DNA from: Sulfurimonas sp. RIFOXYD12_FULL_33_39
GTDB taxonomy: Bacteria > Campylobacterota > Campylobacteria > Campylobacterales > Sulfurimonadaceae
Assembly (NCBI GenBank): GCA_001829785.1
Contig: MICF01000010.1
Location: 1 to 64,000 of the forward strand
Length of the DNA: 64,000 bases
Direction of reading: 5' to 3'
A program made the translations under genes and the position numbers. The notes under the pieces are model-generated. The model made no database searches. It was not told the origin of the DNA and saw only the letters and a program-made list of their open reading frames with translations. This document shows positions 27,263 to 36,522 of this stretch, piece after piece. Positions within the stretch are counted from its first letter, which is position 1. Each line of letters opens with the position of its first letter.

Positions 27263-29050
27263 TTATATACTTTTTAAAAGCTCTAAAAAGCTATCAGCTT
27301 CTATAAATCCCACAATAGTTTTTGAGCTTATTACATTTAATTCTTTATCAAAAAAGAGTATTACCGGTGGACCGAAAACCCCATACTTTTTGCTTAACTC
27401 TTTTTGCTCTTGATTATTTTCTGTCACATCGGCGCGGATAAGTACAAATTCGCTCATTTTTGCTTTTACGGCTTCATCTGCAAATGTTATTTTATCAAGC
27501 TCTTTACAAATGGCGCACCACTCTGCACTAAAATCAAGCAATATTTTTTTGCCTTTGTTTGCGGCTAAAAGCTCATCAAGCTCTTTTATTGATTTTACAA
27601 TTTTAAACTCTACATGTGAAGATTTTACGACATTAGAAGACGCTGATACTGAACTCTTTAGAAAATCAAGCGGTTTTGTCATGCTACTTGAACCGCCCAT
27701 TACACCGACAAAAAGCAGCGTAGAATAGATAAAGATAATCATACCCATGCTTCTTCTAAATATATGCGCACCATTCTCAAAAGCACCCAAATAGAGTGCA
27801 AAACCGATACCTAGCATAGCATAAAGAAGCATTACGACGTAACTATCTACAACACGTTCAAGCATCCAGATAGCTACTCCTAGCATCATTACGCCAAATA
27901 CTGCACTAATCATAGTCATCCATGCACCGGGGCGTGGCATAAACTTACCTGCGCTTATACCTACGACTATAAGAGGCAGACCCATACCTATACTCATAAA
28001 AAAGAGTGCGGCTCCGCCAAGAAATGCATCACCCGTTTGACCGATATAGATAAGTGCTCCTGCAAGAGGAGCAGCAACACAAGGACCTACGATAAGTGCA
28101 GATAAAAAGCCCATTACCGCAACACCTATATATCCGCCCCTCTCTGAGTGATGATTTGAGCTTACTTTTGCCACTAAAGAGTCAGGTAGTTTTAACTCAT
28201 AAAAACCGAACATACTAAATGCGAGTGCTATAAAAATAGCAGAAAATGAGTAGATAACCCATGGAGTCTGAAGAGCAGCTTGAAGGTTTGAACCAAATAG
28301 CCCTGCTAAAACTCCTGCAATGGTATATGCAACAGCCATTGCGAGAACATAAACTACCGAGAGCATAAATGCTTTTTTAACAGTTATACCTTCTCCTTGA
28401 GATATTATAATTCCTGAAATAATAGGTATCATAGGAAATACGCACGGAGTAAGGGAAAGCAAGAGCCCAAAACCAAAAAATGTAACAAGGATTAAAGCTA
28501 TATTGCCATGTTTTATAGTATCTGCTATTGCATCGCTTTGTGACAACTCTTTTTTCTCTACCTTACTCTCTATCTTTGCTTCTGCTTTTGTCTCAATTTT
28601 TGGCAAACTTTCTTTATCGGCACCTACATCAAGTTTTGAACTATCAATATCAAACTTAAAAGATTTTGTATATGGCTCATAACATAAACCCTGCTCCGAA
28701 CATCCTTGATACGAAAGCTCAAAATCTATGCTTTTTATACCGCTCACACTCTCATCTTTTTTTAAACTAACAACAAAAACCGGAGACTCAAGATAGACCA
28801 TGTCTCCGTGATGCTCTATGCTTTTTGGTTTTGAGATATCCTTGATGCTTATACCGTTAGCGTTTTTGATTTCGGCTTTTATAGAATCAACATAAATGTA
28901 TATCTCTTTTCCCATTTCCACACCGACTTCTATCTGCATCTTATCATTTAATTTTGCATATGGTTTAAATGCTTCATCAGGCATCAAAAACTTCGGTTGC
29001 GCACCAAATAAAAGTGTAGATAACAGTAAAAGTAGAATAGTTTTTAGCAT
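27263..29050 (-). CDS. dsbD: Thiol:disulfide interchange protein DsbD
   Basis: DsbD passes electrons from cytoplasmic thioredoxin to periplasmic thiol proteins. The 595-residue protein has a signal peptide (about 1-17). The N-terminal immunoglobulin-like domain has a Cys pair (QGCSEQGLCYEPY). The central eight-helix membrane domain has LTPCVFPMIPI and VGPCVAAPLAGALIY, the two Cys of the transfer site. The C-terminal thioredoxin domain has SAEWCAICKELD. All six redox cysteines are present. ATG 29050 has GAGAGAGC upstream. The role fits a cell rich in c-type cytochromes, which need reduced heme-binding cysteines. Confidence 0.95.
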   Translation of the reverse strand: MLKTILLLLLSTLLFGAQPKFLMPDEAFKPYAKLNDKMQIEVGVEMGKEIYIYVDSIKAEIKNANGISIKDISKPKSIEHHGDMVYLESPVFVVSLKKDESVSGIKSIDFELSYQGCSEQGLCYEPYTKSFKFDIDSSKLDVGADKESLPKIETKAEAKIESKVEKKELSQSDAIADTIKHGNIALILVTFFGFGLLLSLTPCVFPMIPIISGIIISQGEGITVKKAFMLSVVYVLAMAVAYTIAGVLAGLFGSNLQAALQTPWVIYSFSAIFIALAFSMFGFYELKLPDSLVAKVSSNHHSERGGYIGVAVMGFLSALIVGPCVAAPLAGALIYIGQTGDAFLGGAALFFMSIGMGLPLIVVGISAGKFMPRPGAWMTMISAVFGVMMLGVAIWMLERVVDSYVVMLLYAMLGIGFALYLGAFENGAHIFRRSMGMIIFIYSTLLFVGVMGGSSSMTKPLDFLKSSVSASSNVVKSSHVEFKIVKSIKELDELLAANKGKKILLDFSAEWCAICKELDKITFADEAVKAKMSEFVLIRADVTENNQEQKELSKKYGVFGPPVILFFDKELNVISSKTIVGFIEADSFLELLKSI

Positions 29051-29240
29051 ACTTGCTCTCTCATGTGAAAATATAATCACAAAATTATAACAAAATAATA
29101 ATTTACAAATTTTTTTCTACCATTTTTTTCCATCTCGATTACGGAAACACTTTTATGGTAAAAATATACTTACTTTTAAGCTCAAAGAAAGAGAGAATCT
29201 TATAATCTACCAAATATTATAATATTAAAAAGAAATTTAA

Positions 29241-31172
29241 ATGGCAAACAGATTACAATTGGAAGACTCTCCATACCTTCAACAACATAAAAACAATCCT
29301 GTTGATTGGTACCCGTGGTGCGACGAAGCATTTCTTAAAGCAAAAGTCGAAAATAAAGCAATTTTTATCAGTATCGGGTACAGTTCATGTCACTGGTGTC
29401 ATGTTATGGAAGAGAACGTTTTTGAAAACAAAGAGTGTGCTGATATTTTAAACAAAAGTTTTATCTGCATAAAAGTTGACAAAGAAGAGCGCCCCGACAT
29501 TGATAAACACTATCAAGAGGTTTACATATTGCTAAATAGACGTGCCGGCGGATGGCCGACCTCAATATTTTGTACACCTGAAAATAAGCCTTTTTTTGCA
29601 GGAACTTATATACCGCCCGAGTCTAGAGAAGGAAGTATTGAAGGTATGGGCTTTATAGAACTTACAAAGCTTATAGCCGACAAAATATCTTCTCATGATG
29701 AGCAGTTACTAAAAAATGCGGATGAGATTGAGAGCTTTTTAAACCACAAAGAACATCCCAAAGAGGCAACCGTTTTAAAAGAGGATTTTAGTAAAAACTT
29801 TATGCTTCAGGTGAAAAGCAATTATGACACTCTGCACGGCGGATTTTCGTCTTCTCCAAAATTTCCGCAAGTAAGCACTCTTGGCACACTACTTGTAATT
29901 GACAAACTCTACGACGACAAAGCGGCAAAAGCTATGGTTTTAAACACTTTGCAAAATATGAAAAAAGGCGGAATGTATGATTTGATAGAGGGCGGTTTTT
30001 GTCGTTACAGCGTTGATGAGGAGTGGCTTGTGCCTCACTTTGAGAAGATGCTTTACGACAATGCTCTTCTTTGTGAGCTATATACGAATGCATACTTGAC
30101 ATATCAAGATGATAGTTTCTTACATGTAGCAAAAGAGATTGCCGATTTTTGGCATAACCACATGAGTCAAGATGATTTGATGTATAGTGCCAGTGACGCA
30201 GATAGCGAAGGTGAAGAGGGAACTTACTTTATATACTCTTATGATGAGGTTTATAAACTACTATCAGATAACGGATATGAAAACATTGAAGATATTTTAG
30301 AGAAATTAAGTATCAGTGAAGATGGTAACTTTGAGGACAAAAATATTATTAGATTTAAAAACACTCCGCCAAAAGAGTTTGAAGATATAAAGTTTCTGTT
30401 AAGAGGATTAAGAGCCTCAAGAGAATATCCGTTTATCGACAAAAAGATTCAAACTTCTTGGTCGTCAATGATGATAAAGGCTCTTTTTGTTCTTGGAAAT
30501 ATTGATGATAGCTACAAACAAAAAGCTATAAAGAACCTTGATGCACTCTTAAAATCGATGTTTATAGAAGGAAAACTCTACCACAGCACTCTAATACATA
30601 AAACTCCAAAAGTCGAAGCTTTTTTGGAAGATTATGCATTTCTGGCACAAGCACTCATCGAAGCTTTTAACTCAACGCAGGATGAACTTTATCTCATTCG
30701 TGCCCAAAATTTTGCAAATAGTGCTTTAGAGAAATTTTACGACAAAGGCACATGGAAATTCAGCATAGGAGAGTTTGAAACAAAAGCCGAAATTTCAGAC
30801 AACACATACACAAGTTCAGTTAGCATAATGATTGATGTACTGATATCTCTTAGCACCCTTCTTGAAGATGAAAAGTATGCTCACTTTGCATTCAAAACAC
30901 TAGAGTACAACTCTTATGAACTCGCAAGACGACCGGTAATATATCCATACATGTTACGTCAAGTGTTAAGATACTTAAAAGGTGACAGAGTCGTAAAATC
31001 AAATACTAAAAATTTAACCTCAAATGCATTTGAACTCGCTTCGCTGAAATATCCGTTTATTCAAAAAAAGGCTCACGAAAGCGAAGATTATATGATTTGC
31101 GGCGATAAGAGTTGTTTTGCCAATACAAAAAGTATAAATAAGATAGATGATATAATTTCAAACACTTTTTAA
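29241..31172 (+). CDS. DUF255 thioredoxin-like / six-hairpin protein (YyaL family)
   Basis: This 643-residue cytosolic protein is of the family that includes Bacillus YyaL and the mammalian SPATA20. Residues 1-165 form a thioredoxin-like DUF255 domain with the hallmark [11 protein letters not shown] and [14 protein letters not shown] (a CxxC pair). The rest resembles an (alpha/alpha)6 barrel of the N-acylglucosamine 2-epimerase type ([41 protein letters not shown]). The family's reaction is not established. ATG 29241 follows AAGAAATTTAA, a weak ribosome binding site. A tiny lipoprotein gene follows after 13 bp. Confidence 0.88.
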   Translation: MANRLQLEDSPYLQQHKNNPVDWYPWCDEAFLKAKVENKAIFISIGYSSCHWCHVMEENVFENKECADILNKSFICIKVDKEERPDIDKHYQEVYILLNRRAGGWPTSIFCTPENKPFFAGTYIPPESREGSIEGMGFIELTKLIADKISSHDEQLLKNADEIESFLNHKEHPKEATVLKEDFSKNFMLQVKSNYDTLHGGFSSSPKFPQVSTLGTLLVIDKLYDDKAAKAMVLNTLQNMKKGGMYDLIEGGFCRYSVDEEWLVPHFEKMLYDNALLCELYTNAYLTYQDDSFLHVAKEIADFWHNHMSQDDLMYSASDADSEGEEGTYFIYSYDEVYKLLSDNGYENIEDILEKLSISEDGNFEDKNIIRFKNTPPKEFEDIKFLLRGLRASREYPFIDKKIQTSWSSMMIKALFVLGNIDDSYKQKAIKNLDALLKSMFIEGKLYHSTLIHKTPKVEAFLEDYAFLAQALIEAFNSTQDELYLIRAQNFANSALEKFYDKGTWKFSIGEFETKAEISDNTYTSSVSIMIDVLISLSTLLEDEKYAHFAFKTLEYNSYELARRPVIYPYMLRQVLRYLKGDRVVKSNTKNLTSNAFELASLKYPFIQKKAHESEDYMICGDKSCFANTKSINKIDDIISNTF

Positions 31173-31185
31173 AAGGAACAAAATT

Positions 31186-31287
31186 ATGAAACAAATTATT
31201 TTAATGGCTGTACTAGCACTTGGAGCTATGGGTACTTTTAGTGGTTGCGAGAGAAACGATTATCAGCACCCGATGCATAGAAAATAG
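31186..31287 (+). CDS. 33-residue predicted lipoprotein
   Basis: This very small secreted protein has Lys3, a hydrophobic stretch (IILMAVLALGAMGTF), and the lipobox FSGC, so cleavage would leave a 14-residue lipidated peptide (CERNDYQHPMHRK). AAAGGAAC lies upstream of the ATG. It lies 13 bp after the DUF255 gene and 8 bp before pdxJ, so it is inside an operon. Small lipoproteins of this kind are easily missed; no function is known to me. Confidence 0.65.
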   Translation: MKQIILMAVLALGAMGTFSGCERNDYQHPMHRK

Positions 31288-31295
31288 GAAAACTT

Positions 31296-32087
31296 TTGAA
31301 CAGTATGAAACTAGGTGTAAATATAGACCATATAGCTGTACTTCGAGAAGCTAGAAGAGTCAATGACCCAGATATCTTAAACGCTTTATATGTTGCATGT
31401 CAAAACGGTGCAGACCAGATAACTATACATCTGCGCGAAGATAGACGTCATATTCAAGACGCTGATGCTTACAATATCATAAAACACTCTACTCTGCCCG
31501 TAAATTTGGAGTGTTCTATAAACAGAGACATTTTAAACATCGTAACGGAGTTAAAACCGCACCGCGCAACCCTTGTTCCGGAAAAAAGGCAAGAGGTTAC
31601 GACTGAGGGCGGACTTGATGTTTTTACTTATGAGGATGAAATCTCTTATGCTATAGAGCTTTTACATGACTACATCATTCCCGTTTCTCTATTTGTAGAT
31701 CCAACCATTGAAGCAATGGAGAAGTCAAAAGAGCTTGGAGCAGAAATGGTAGAGCTTCATACGGGAACATTTGCAAATATTTATGCCATGTTAAACTCCT
31801 CACTCTCTTACTCAAACCACTCCATAAAAGAGTTGGAACTTCCTCGTCATGAACTTGCCATAAAACTTGAAAAGTCTATTACGGCTATAACTGAAGCGGC
31901 AAAACATGCAAAAAAAATAGGACTTGAAGTTGCAGCAGGACACGGACTTAACTATCATAACGTATCTTACATGATGAGTATCGCCGAAATTACAGAACTA
32001 AATATAGGTCAAAGCATAGTGGCAAGAAGTGTCTTTAGCGGCTTGGCAGATGCTGTAAAAGAGATGAAGAGATTAACAACTAGATGA
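31296..32087 (+). CDS. pdxJ: Pyridoxine 5'-phosphate synthase
   Basis: PdxJ condenses 3-amino-1-hydroxyacetone phosphate with deoxyxylulose phosphate to pyridoxine 5'-phosphate, the last ring-forming step of vitamin B6 synthesis. The 263-residue barrel starts KLGVNIDHIAVLREARR and has DQITIHLREDRRHIQD, LECSI, ATLVPEKRQEVTTEGGLD, ELHTGTFA and AAGHGLNYHNV. TTG 31296 follows AGGA by six bases; ATG 31305 is an alternative, three codons later. It overlaps pdxA by four bases, so the two final DXP-pathway B6 enzymes are made together. Confidence 0.97.
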   Translation: MNSMKLGVNIDHIAVLREARRVNDPDILNALYVACQNGADQITIHLREDRRHIQDADAYNIIKHSTLPVNLECSINRDILNIVTELKPHRATLVPEKRQEVTTEGGLDVFTYEDEISYAIELLHDYIIPVSLFVDPTIEAMEKSKELGAEMVELHTGTFANIYAMLNSSLSYSNHSIKELELPRHELAIKLEKSITAITEAAKHAKKIGLEVAAGHGLNYHNVSYMMSIAEITELNIGQSIVARSVFSGLADAVKEMKRLTTR

Positions 32088-32995
32088 AACCTCGTATAGC
32101 CGTTAGTGTCGGCGATTTAAACGGTGTAGGTATAGAGATAGCGCTTAAGGCTCACAAAGAGATATCTGCACTTTGTACTCCGATTTACTGCATAAACGCC
32201 TACATGTTAAATCAAGCTGCCGAACTTTTAGACGTAAAAATTCCGAGTGATTTTAAAATCTTTGATATCAAGGGCAATTTTAACATAAGAGAGGGTTGCA
32301 TAGACAAAGATGCAGGAAAATACTCTTACGACTCATTTTTAAGCGCAATTAAACTTTGTGAAAAGAAAGAATCAGATGCCGTAGTTACTTTGCCTATTCA
32401 TAAAGAGGCATGGATGTTAGCGGGAATAAAGTACAAAGGTCATACCGACTTGCTTCGCGATTACTTTAAAAAAGATGCCATTATGATGCTTGGATGCGAG
32501 AAGATGTTTGTCGCACTCTATACCGAACACATACCGTTAAAAGATGTACCTGCTCATATAAAAAAAGAAAAACTGCTTAACTTTTTTCTTGATTTAAATA
32601 AAAATCTGCCAAATGAGAAATTTGCAGTTTTAGGATTAAATCCTCATGCAGGAGATAACGGAGTTCTCGGCGATGAAGAGAGAGAGATAGAAACTGCTAT
32701 AAGTGAAGCAAATAAGATTATAGGTAAAGAGCTGTTTTTTGGTGCAATAGTTCCTGATATTGCTTTTACGCCTCGCTTTAGAGCTGACTATAAATATTTT
32801 GTCGCTATGTATCACGATCAGGGTTTAGCACCTCTAAAAGCTCTCTATTTTGATGAGAGCATAAACGTATCTCTAAACCTTCCTATCATAAGAACTTCGG
32901 TAGATCACGGAACGGCTTTTGATATAGCTTATAGAGGAAAAGCTTCGACTCTTAGCTATATCAATGCGATTAAGAGTGCGATAAAATTTATTTAG
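32084..32995 (+). CDS. pdxA: 4-hydroxythreonine-4-phosphate dehydrogenase
   Basis: PdxA oxidises 4-phosphohydroxy-L-threonine to the aminoketone that PdxJ uses. The 303-residue protein has RIAVSVGDLNGVGIEIALK at the N terminus (family: GDPAGIGPE), the metal ligands His in LPIHKEAW / KGHTDLLRDYF, AVLGLNPHAGDNGVLG, and VAMYHDQGLAPLKAL. It is the typical epsilonproteobacterial length. The start is an ATGA overlap with pdxJ, and the end overlaps the convergent YceI gene by 8 bases. Confidence 0.95.
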   Translation: MKPRIAVSVGDLNGVGIEIALKAHKEISALCTPIYCINAYMLNQAAELLDVKIPSDFKIFDIKGNFNIREGCIDKDAGKYSYDSFLSAIKLCEKKESDAVVTLPIHKEAWMLAGIKYKGHTDLLRDYFKKDAIMMLGCEKMFVALYTEHIPLKDVPAHIKKEKLLNFFLDLNKNLPNEKFAVLGLNPHAGDNGVLGDEEREIETAISEANKIIGKELFFGAIVPDIAFTPRFRADYKYFVAMYHDQGLAPLKALYFDESINVSLNLPIIRTSVDHGTAFDIAYRGKASTLSYINAIKSAIKFI

Positions 32996-33626
32996 TCGTT
33001 TCAAGCGGTTTTGCATTACACAAAAGCGCTTCTATATTTGTTTTAAAAGCAATTCCCACTTCACTCCATGTTTTCCCTTTATGAAGGTCAAAACAAGCTT
33101 CATTTATTGATGATAATGCTTCATTTGCACCAAAATCCAAAATATCGATTATACCTTCGGCTTTAAATACTTTGTTGGCAAAACTATATTTCATAGGTAT
33201 TGTTTTACTTTTAGAGTTCATAGTTATCTCTACCGTTACTATTCCCGTTCTAGGAGCATCTTTAATTTTTTTATCGGCTTTTATATCTACTATTTTTGCC
33301 TCAATATTTTTAGAACTCATCATGCCGAAAAAGAATTTAGAAAGTTTTTGGTCACGACCTTCATTTTTAGAATTAACGCTTGAAGCATCAATAACAGCTT
33401 TTGAACCCACTAAAATTGAGCGAAAATTCTCACCGCTCTTTGCAACAGGCGTGTAAGAAACTATGTCAAATACTCCGCCTACAGCTATTTTTTCATTGGT
33501 TTTATAACCTATCCAACTAACCTCAACCGCTCCTACCTGAGAGAGCTCACAACCGCCCTTCCCCTGTGCATTTGCATTTGATGCAACAAATAGTGCCAAA
33601 AACATAGAAAAAACAATATTCTTCAT
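32988..33626 (-). CDS. YceI-family periplasmic protein
   Basis: This 212-residue protein has a signal peptide ending ASNANA (about residue 20). A lipocalin-like YceI domain follows, recognisable by VEVSWIGYK, GGVFDIVSY, IDASSVNSKNEGRDQKLSKFFF and ILDFGANEALSSINEACFDLHKGKTW. YceI proteins bind long-chain isoprenoids or lipids in the periplasm; a specific role here is not evident. It starts at ATG 33626 after AAAGGAT. It is convergent with pdxA, overlapping by 8 bases. Confidence 0.82.
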   Translation of the reverse strand: MKNIVFSMFLALFVASNANAQGKGGCELSQVGAVEVSWIGYKTNEKIAVGGVFDIVSYTPVAKSGENFRSILVGSKAVIDASSVNSKNEGRDQKLSKFFFGMMSSKNIEAKIVDIKADKKIKDAPRTGIVTVEITMNSKSKTIPMKYSFANKVFKAEGIIDILDFGANEALSSINEACFDLHKGKTWSEVGIAFKTNIEALLCNAKPLETTK

Positions 33627-33678
33627 CCTAATCCTTTAATAAATATGCCAAATTATAGCCAATATTTATTTGTTATCT

Positions 33679-34323
33679 TCATCTCTTTTTAAAAAGTATA
33701 ATATTTTTAAAGTTATGTTTAATAATTTTTAAATTCAAACTATCTGCTATTTTCTCAAAAGTCGCTAAGTTGAAAAAGCCTATATGAGTAATATCTCTTA
33801 TGTACCACCACTTAAAAAACTCATCGTCGTTTGCAGGAGCAAAAGCACTCATTAGCAAAAGATAACCGCCCTCTTCTACATGTAAAAGCAGTTCACTAAA
33901 AACTTCAAGCGGATTTTTTAGATGCTCAAATACTTCGGTAGAAAGTATTAAATCGTATCTCTTATCCTCATACACTTTTTTTGGAAAGTAGAACAAATCA
34001 TACCTATCACATGTAATGTTGTTTCTCTCCAAAAGTATAGGTAGAACTTCGCCCTCCCCGCATCCAAAATCAAGTGCTGTTTTTATATCTTGTTGTTGTG
34101 GGAGAACAAACTCCTCTATCAAATTTTCAAACATTTTAATATAACCGAGTGATTCAAAACTGTTGTGATGTTTATCGTAATGCTTTTTCTCTCTAGCTTT
34201 ATCTACATAAAAGGACTCATCTAAAAAAATATACTCACATGTAGAACATTTGTGATATATTTTAGAAGTTTTTACGTCGGTTATGGGAGTTGTAGTGCTG
34301 TTGCAAATCTTACATTTTTTCAT
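33679..34323 (-). CDS. Class I SAM methyltransferase with N-terminal zinc ribbon
   Basis: This 214-residue protein has an N-terminal four-Cys zinc ribbon (CKICNSTT and CSTCEYIF, about residues 3-30). A Methyltransf_23-like domain follows, with the SAM loop ALDFGCGEGEVLPILLE and the motif LILSTEVFEHLKNPLEVFSEL. Proteins of this build often act on sugars or small metabolites; the substrate is unknown. I chose ATG 34323, giving MKKCKICN; a TTG two codons earlier is possible. It is divergent from the metallophosphoesterase gene. Confidence 0.8.
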   Translation of the reverse strand: MKKCKICNSTTTPITDVKTSKIYHKCSTCEYIFLDESFYVDKAREKKHYDKHHNSFESLGYIKMFENLIEEFVLPQQQDIKTALDFGCGEGEVLPILLERNNITCDRYDLFYFPKKVYEDKRYDLILSTEVFEHLKNPLEVFSELLLHVEEGGYLLLMSAFAPANDDEFFKWWYIRDITHIGFFNLATFEKIADSLNLKIIKHNFKNIILFKKR

Positions 34324-34376
34324 TAGCAAATAATACCATTTTCTTTTTAGAAACTATCTTTGATATACTTTGTTTT

Positions 34377-35504
34377 ATGAATCCTATGCTATTTTTTACA
34401 GCCTTTTTAGGCGTATTTATCTTACTCAATCTGTATATATCAAAAAGGCTTATTGCAAAGCTTGATATTAGTAAAAAAACTAAAAGTTATCTGCGCATTT
34501 TTTTGATTGCAAATCTCATAGGAATTGTCGGTTATATGCTTGGAAGATATTATGTGGATATTCCAAACTGGCTCTACTTTTTGTTTTCTCTTCCGATAGG
34601 AGTGTTGTTTTTACTTTTTTGTACTGCTGTTATATATGACATTTCAATAACGCTGCTCTCATTTGCTTCTATTTCAGACTCAAGAAGAAAATTTTTAAAA
34701 AAATCATTTGATATCTCATCTTTGGCAGTTTCATCAACATTAATGCTTAGGTCTTTGTACGAAGCAAGATTTATAAAACTTGAAACTGTACATGTAAAAA
34801 TCAAAAACCTAAAAGAGCCATATACAATTTCACAAATAAGCGATATACATATCGGCGGTTTAATCAATAAAGAGTTTATCAAAGATATGGTTGATAAGGT
34901 CAATGCATTAAATAGCGATATTGTAGTTATTACGGGCGATTTGATTGACGTAGATATTTTAAGTGCAAAAGAGACTCTATATGAGTTAACTAAGTTAAAA
35001 TCAAAATACGGTACGTACTATATAGTCGGAAATCATGAATATTTTCACGGAGTAGAGAAAATTATACTACATGTAAAGTCTTTAGGCATAAAAGTTCTTG
35101 AGAATGAAAATGTTTACATCGGAGAAGACGGCAGAGGTTTTAACCTAGTCGGAGTTTATGATTTGTTTGGATATAGAGTTAAAAACCATATGCCTGATTT
35201 AAAAAAAGCACTTTTGGGCAAAAAAGAGTCCCCTACACTGCTTCTGGCTCATCAGCCTAAATTTATAGAAGAAGTTTACGACAATGTTGACTTGATACTA
35301 AGCGGACACACACATGGCGGACAACTCTACCCTTTTAAATTTTTGGTTGGACTTCAACAGCCTTACATAAGCGGACTTCATCAACACAACCAAAATTTAC
35401 AAATTTACGTAAGCAAAGGAACCGGTTTTTGGGGACCGCCTATGCGTCTTGGTGCAAGCTCAGAAATAACTAAGATATACCTTGAGCCTTTTTCAGCTAG
35501 TTAA
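34377..35504 (+). CDS. Membrane-anchored metallophosphoesterase (YaeI-like)
   Basis: This 375-residue protein has three to four membrane segments in residues 1-110 and a calcineurin-like phosphoesterase domain at about 145-375. Metal motifs are ISQISDIHIGG (D, H), IVVITGDLIDVD (GD), YYIVGNHEYFHG (GNHE), LLAHQPKF and LILSGHTHGGQLYPF (GHTH). YaeI-like enzymes hydrolyse phosphodiesters at the membrane, and some remove UDP from lipid A precursors; the substrate here is inferred only to family level. The start has no strong ribosome binding site. Confidence 0.87.
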   Translation: MNPMLFFTAFLGVFILLNLYISKRLIAKLDISKKTKSYLRIFLIANLIGIVGYMLGRYYVDIPNWLYFLFSLPIGVLFLLFCTAVIYDISITLLSFASISDSRRKFLKKSFDISSLAVSSTLMLRSLYEARFIKLETVHVKIKNLKEPYTISQISDIHIGGLINKEFIKDMVDKVNALNSDIVVITGDLIDVDILSAKETLYELTKLKSKYGTYYIVGNHEYFHGVEKIILHVKSLGIKVLENENVYIGEDGRGFNLVGVYDLFGYRVKNHMPDLKKALLGKKESPTLLLAHQPKFIEEVYDNVDLILSGHTHGGQLYPFKFLVGLQQPYISGLHQHNQNLQIYVSKGTGFWGPPMRLGASSEITKIYLEPFSAS

Positions 35505-35534
35505 AATTACTCTTTAATTAAATTACAAAAAATT

Positions 35535-36419
35535 CTATCTAAAAATCACCCTATTTCTTCCCAATCCCTTTGCTTCATAAAGTGCCACATCCGCCTTTTT
35601 TAGTAACTCGTCTAAAGACTTTGTATCTTTATCGGCACAAGCCACTCCTTCACTGATTGTAAATTTAATAACTTCACCACTGTCCGAGAGGATTTCAAGC
35701 TTTTCTATATTTTCTCTTATCTTCTCTATGTGAGAAACGACCTCTTTTTTTGAAGAGTGAGTGCAAAGTATAGTAAACTCTTCACCTCCCAACCTTCCAA
35801 ATATAGCTTTACTATCTATATGCTCTGCAATACTTTTAGTGACAAGCTTTATAACTTTATCTCCGGTAGGATGTCCATACGTATCGTTTATATGTTTAAA
35901 CTTGTCTATATCAATCATAACGCAATATAAATCATCAAGGCCTTGAGAAAACTTTGCTTCACCTAGCTCAAAAAATTTTCTTCTATTGTAAATTCCCGTC
36001 ATCTCATCATAAGAGGAGATAAAATTCAGATGGTCTATTAACTCTTTTACTTTTAGCTGGGTATTTATTCTCGCCAAAAGCTCAACAGGCTTAAAAGGTT
36101 TGGTTATATAGTCGATTCCACCGACTTTATATGCTTTTTCTATACTCTCTTCGTCATCCTTAGCCGTTAAAAAAATAACAGGTATATCTTTTGTAAATTC
36201 CTGCTCTTTTAAAATCAAGCATAACTCATAACCGTCCATATTAGGCATCATAATGTCCAGTAAAATCAAATCTATATCATTTTCTTGAACTATCTCTAGT
36301 GCGCTTTGTGCATTTAGTGCCACAACAACATCATATTTATCGCCTAAAAGTTCGAGCAATATATCAATATTCGTCTCAGTATCGTCAACTATTAAAATTG
36401 TTTCTGTAAAATTTTTCAT
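35535..36419 (-). CDS. Response regulator with GGDEF output
   Basis: This 294-residue diguanylate cyclase is controlled by phosphorylation. The receiver domain (about 5-120) has the phosphorylated Asp in [15 protein letters not shown] and the Lys in GGIDYITKPFK. The GGDEF domain (about 130-294) has GRLGGEEFTIL, an active-type GGEEF variant, and no obvious RxxD inhibitory site just before it. ATG 36419 fits the family start (TILIVDD close to the N terminus). It is divergent from the sensor kinase gene at 36523, and its receiver closely resembles that of the 39314 protein, so it may belong to the same signalling circuit. Confidence 0.88.
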   Translation of the reverse strand: MKNFTETILIVDDTETNIDILLELLGDKYDVVVALNAQSALEIVQENDIDLILLDIMMPNMDGYELCLILKEQEFTKDIPVIFLTAKDDEESIEKAYKVGGIDYITKPFKPVELLARINTQLKVKELIDHLNFISSYDEMTGIYNRRKFFELGEAKFSQGLDDLYCVMIDIDKFKHINDTYGHPTGDKVIKLVTKSIAEHIDSKAIFGRLGGEEFTILCTHSSKKEVVSHIEKIRENIEKLEILSDSGEVIKFTISEGVACADKDTKSLDELLKKADVALYEAKGLGRNRVIFR

Positions 36420-36522
36420 AAAATGATTATAACAATATTTTGTCACAAAAAGGTCTTAAAATTATTGAGACTTTTTTGAGACCATTATGTGATAAAATTG
36501 TATAAACAAAAAAAGGTTCAAT

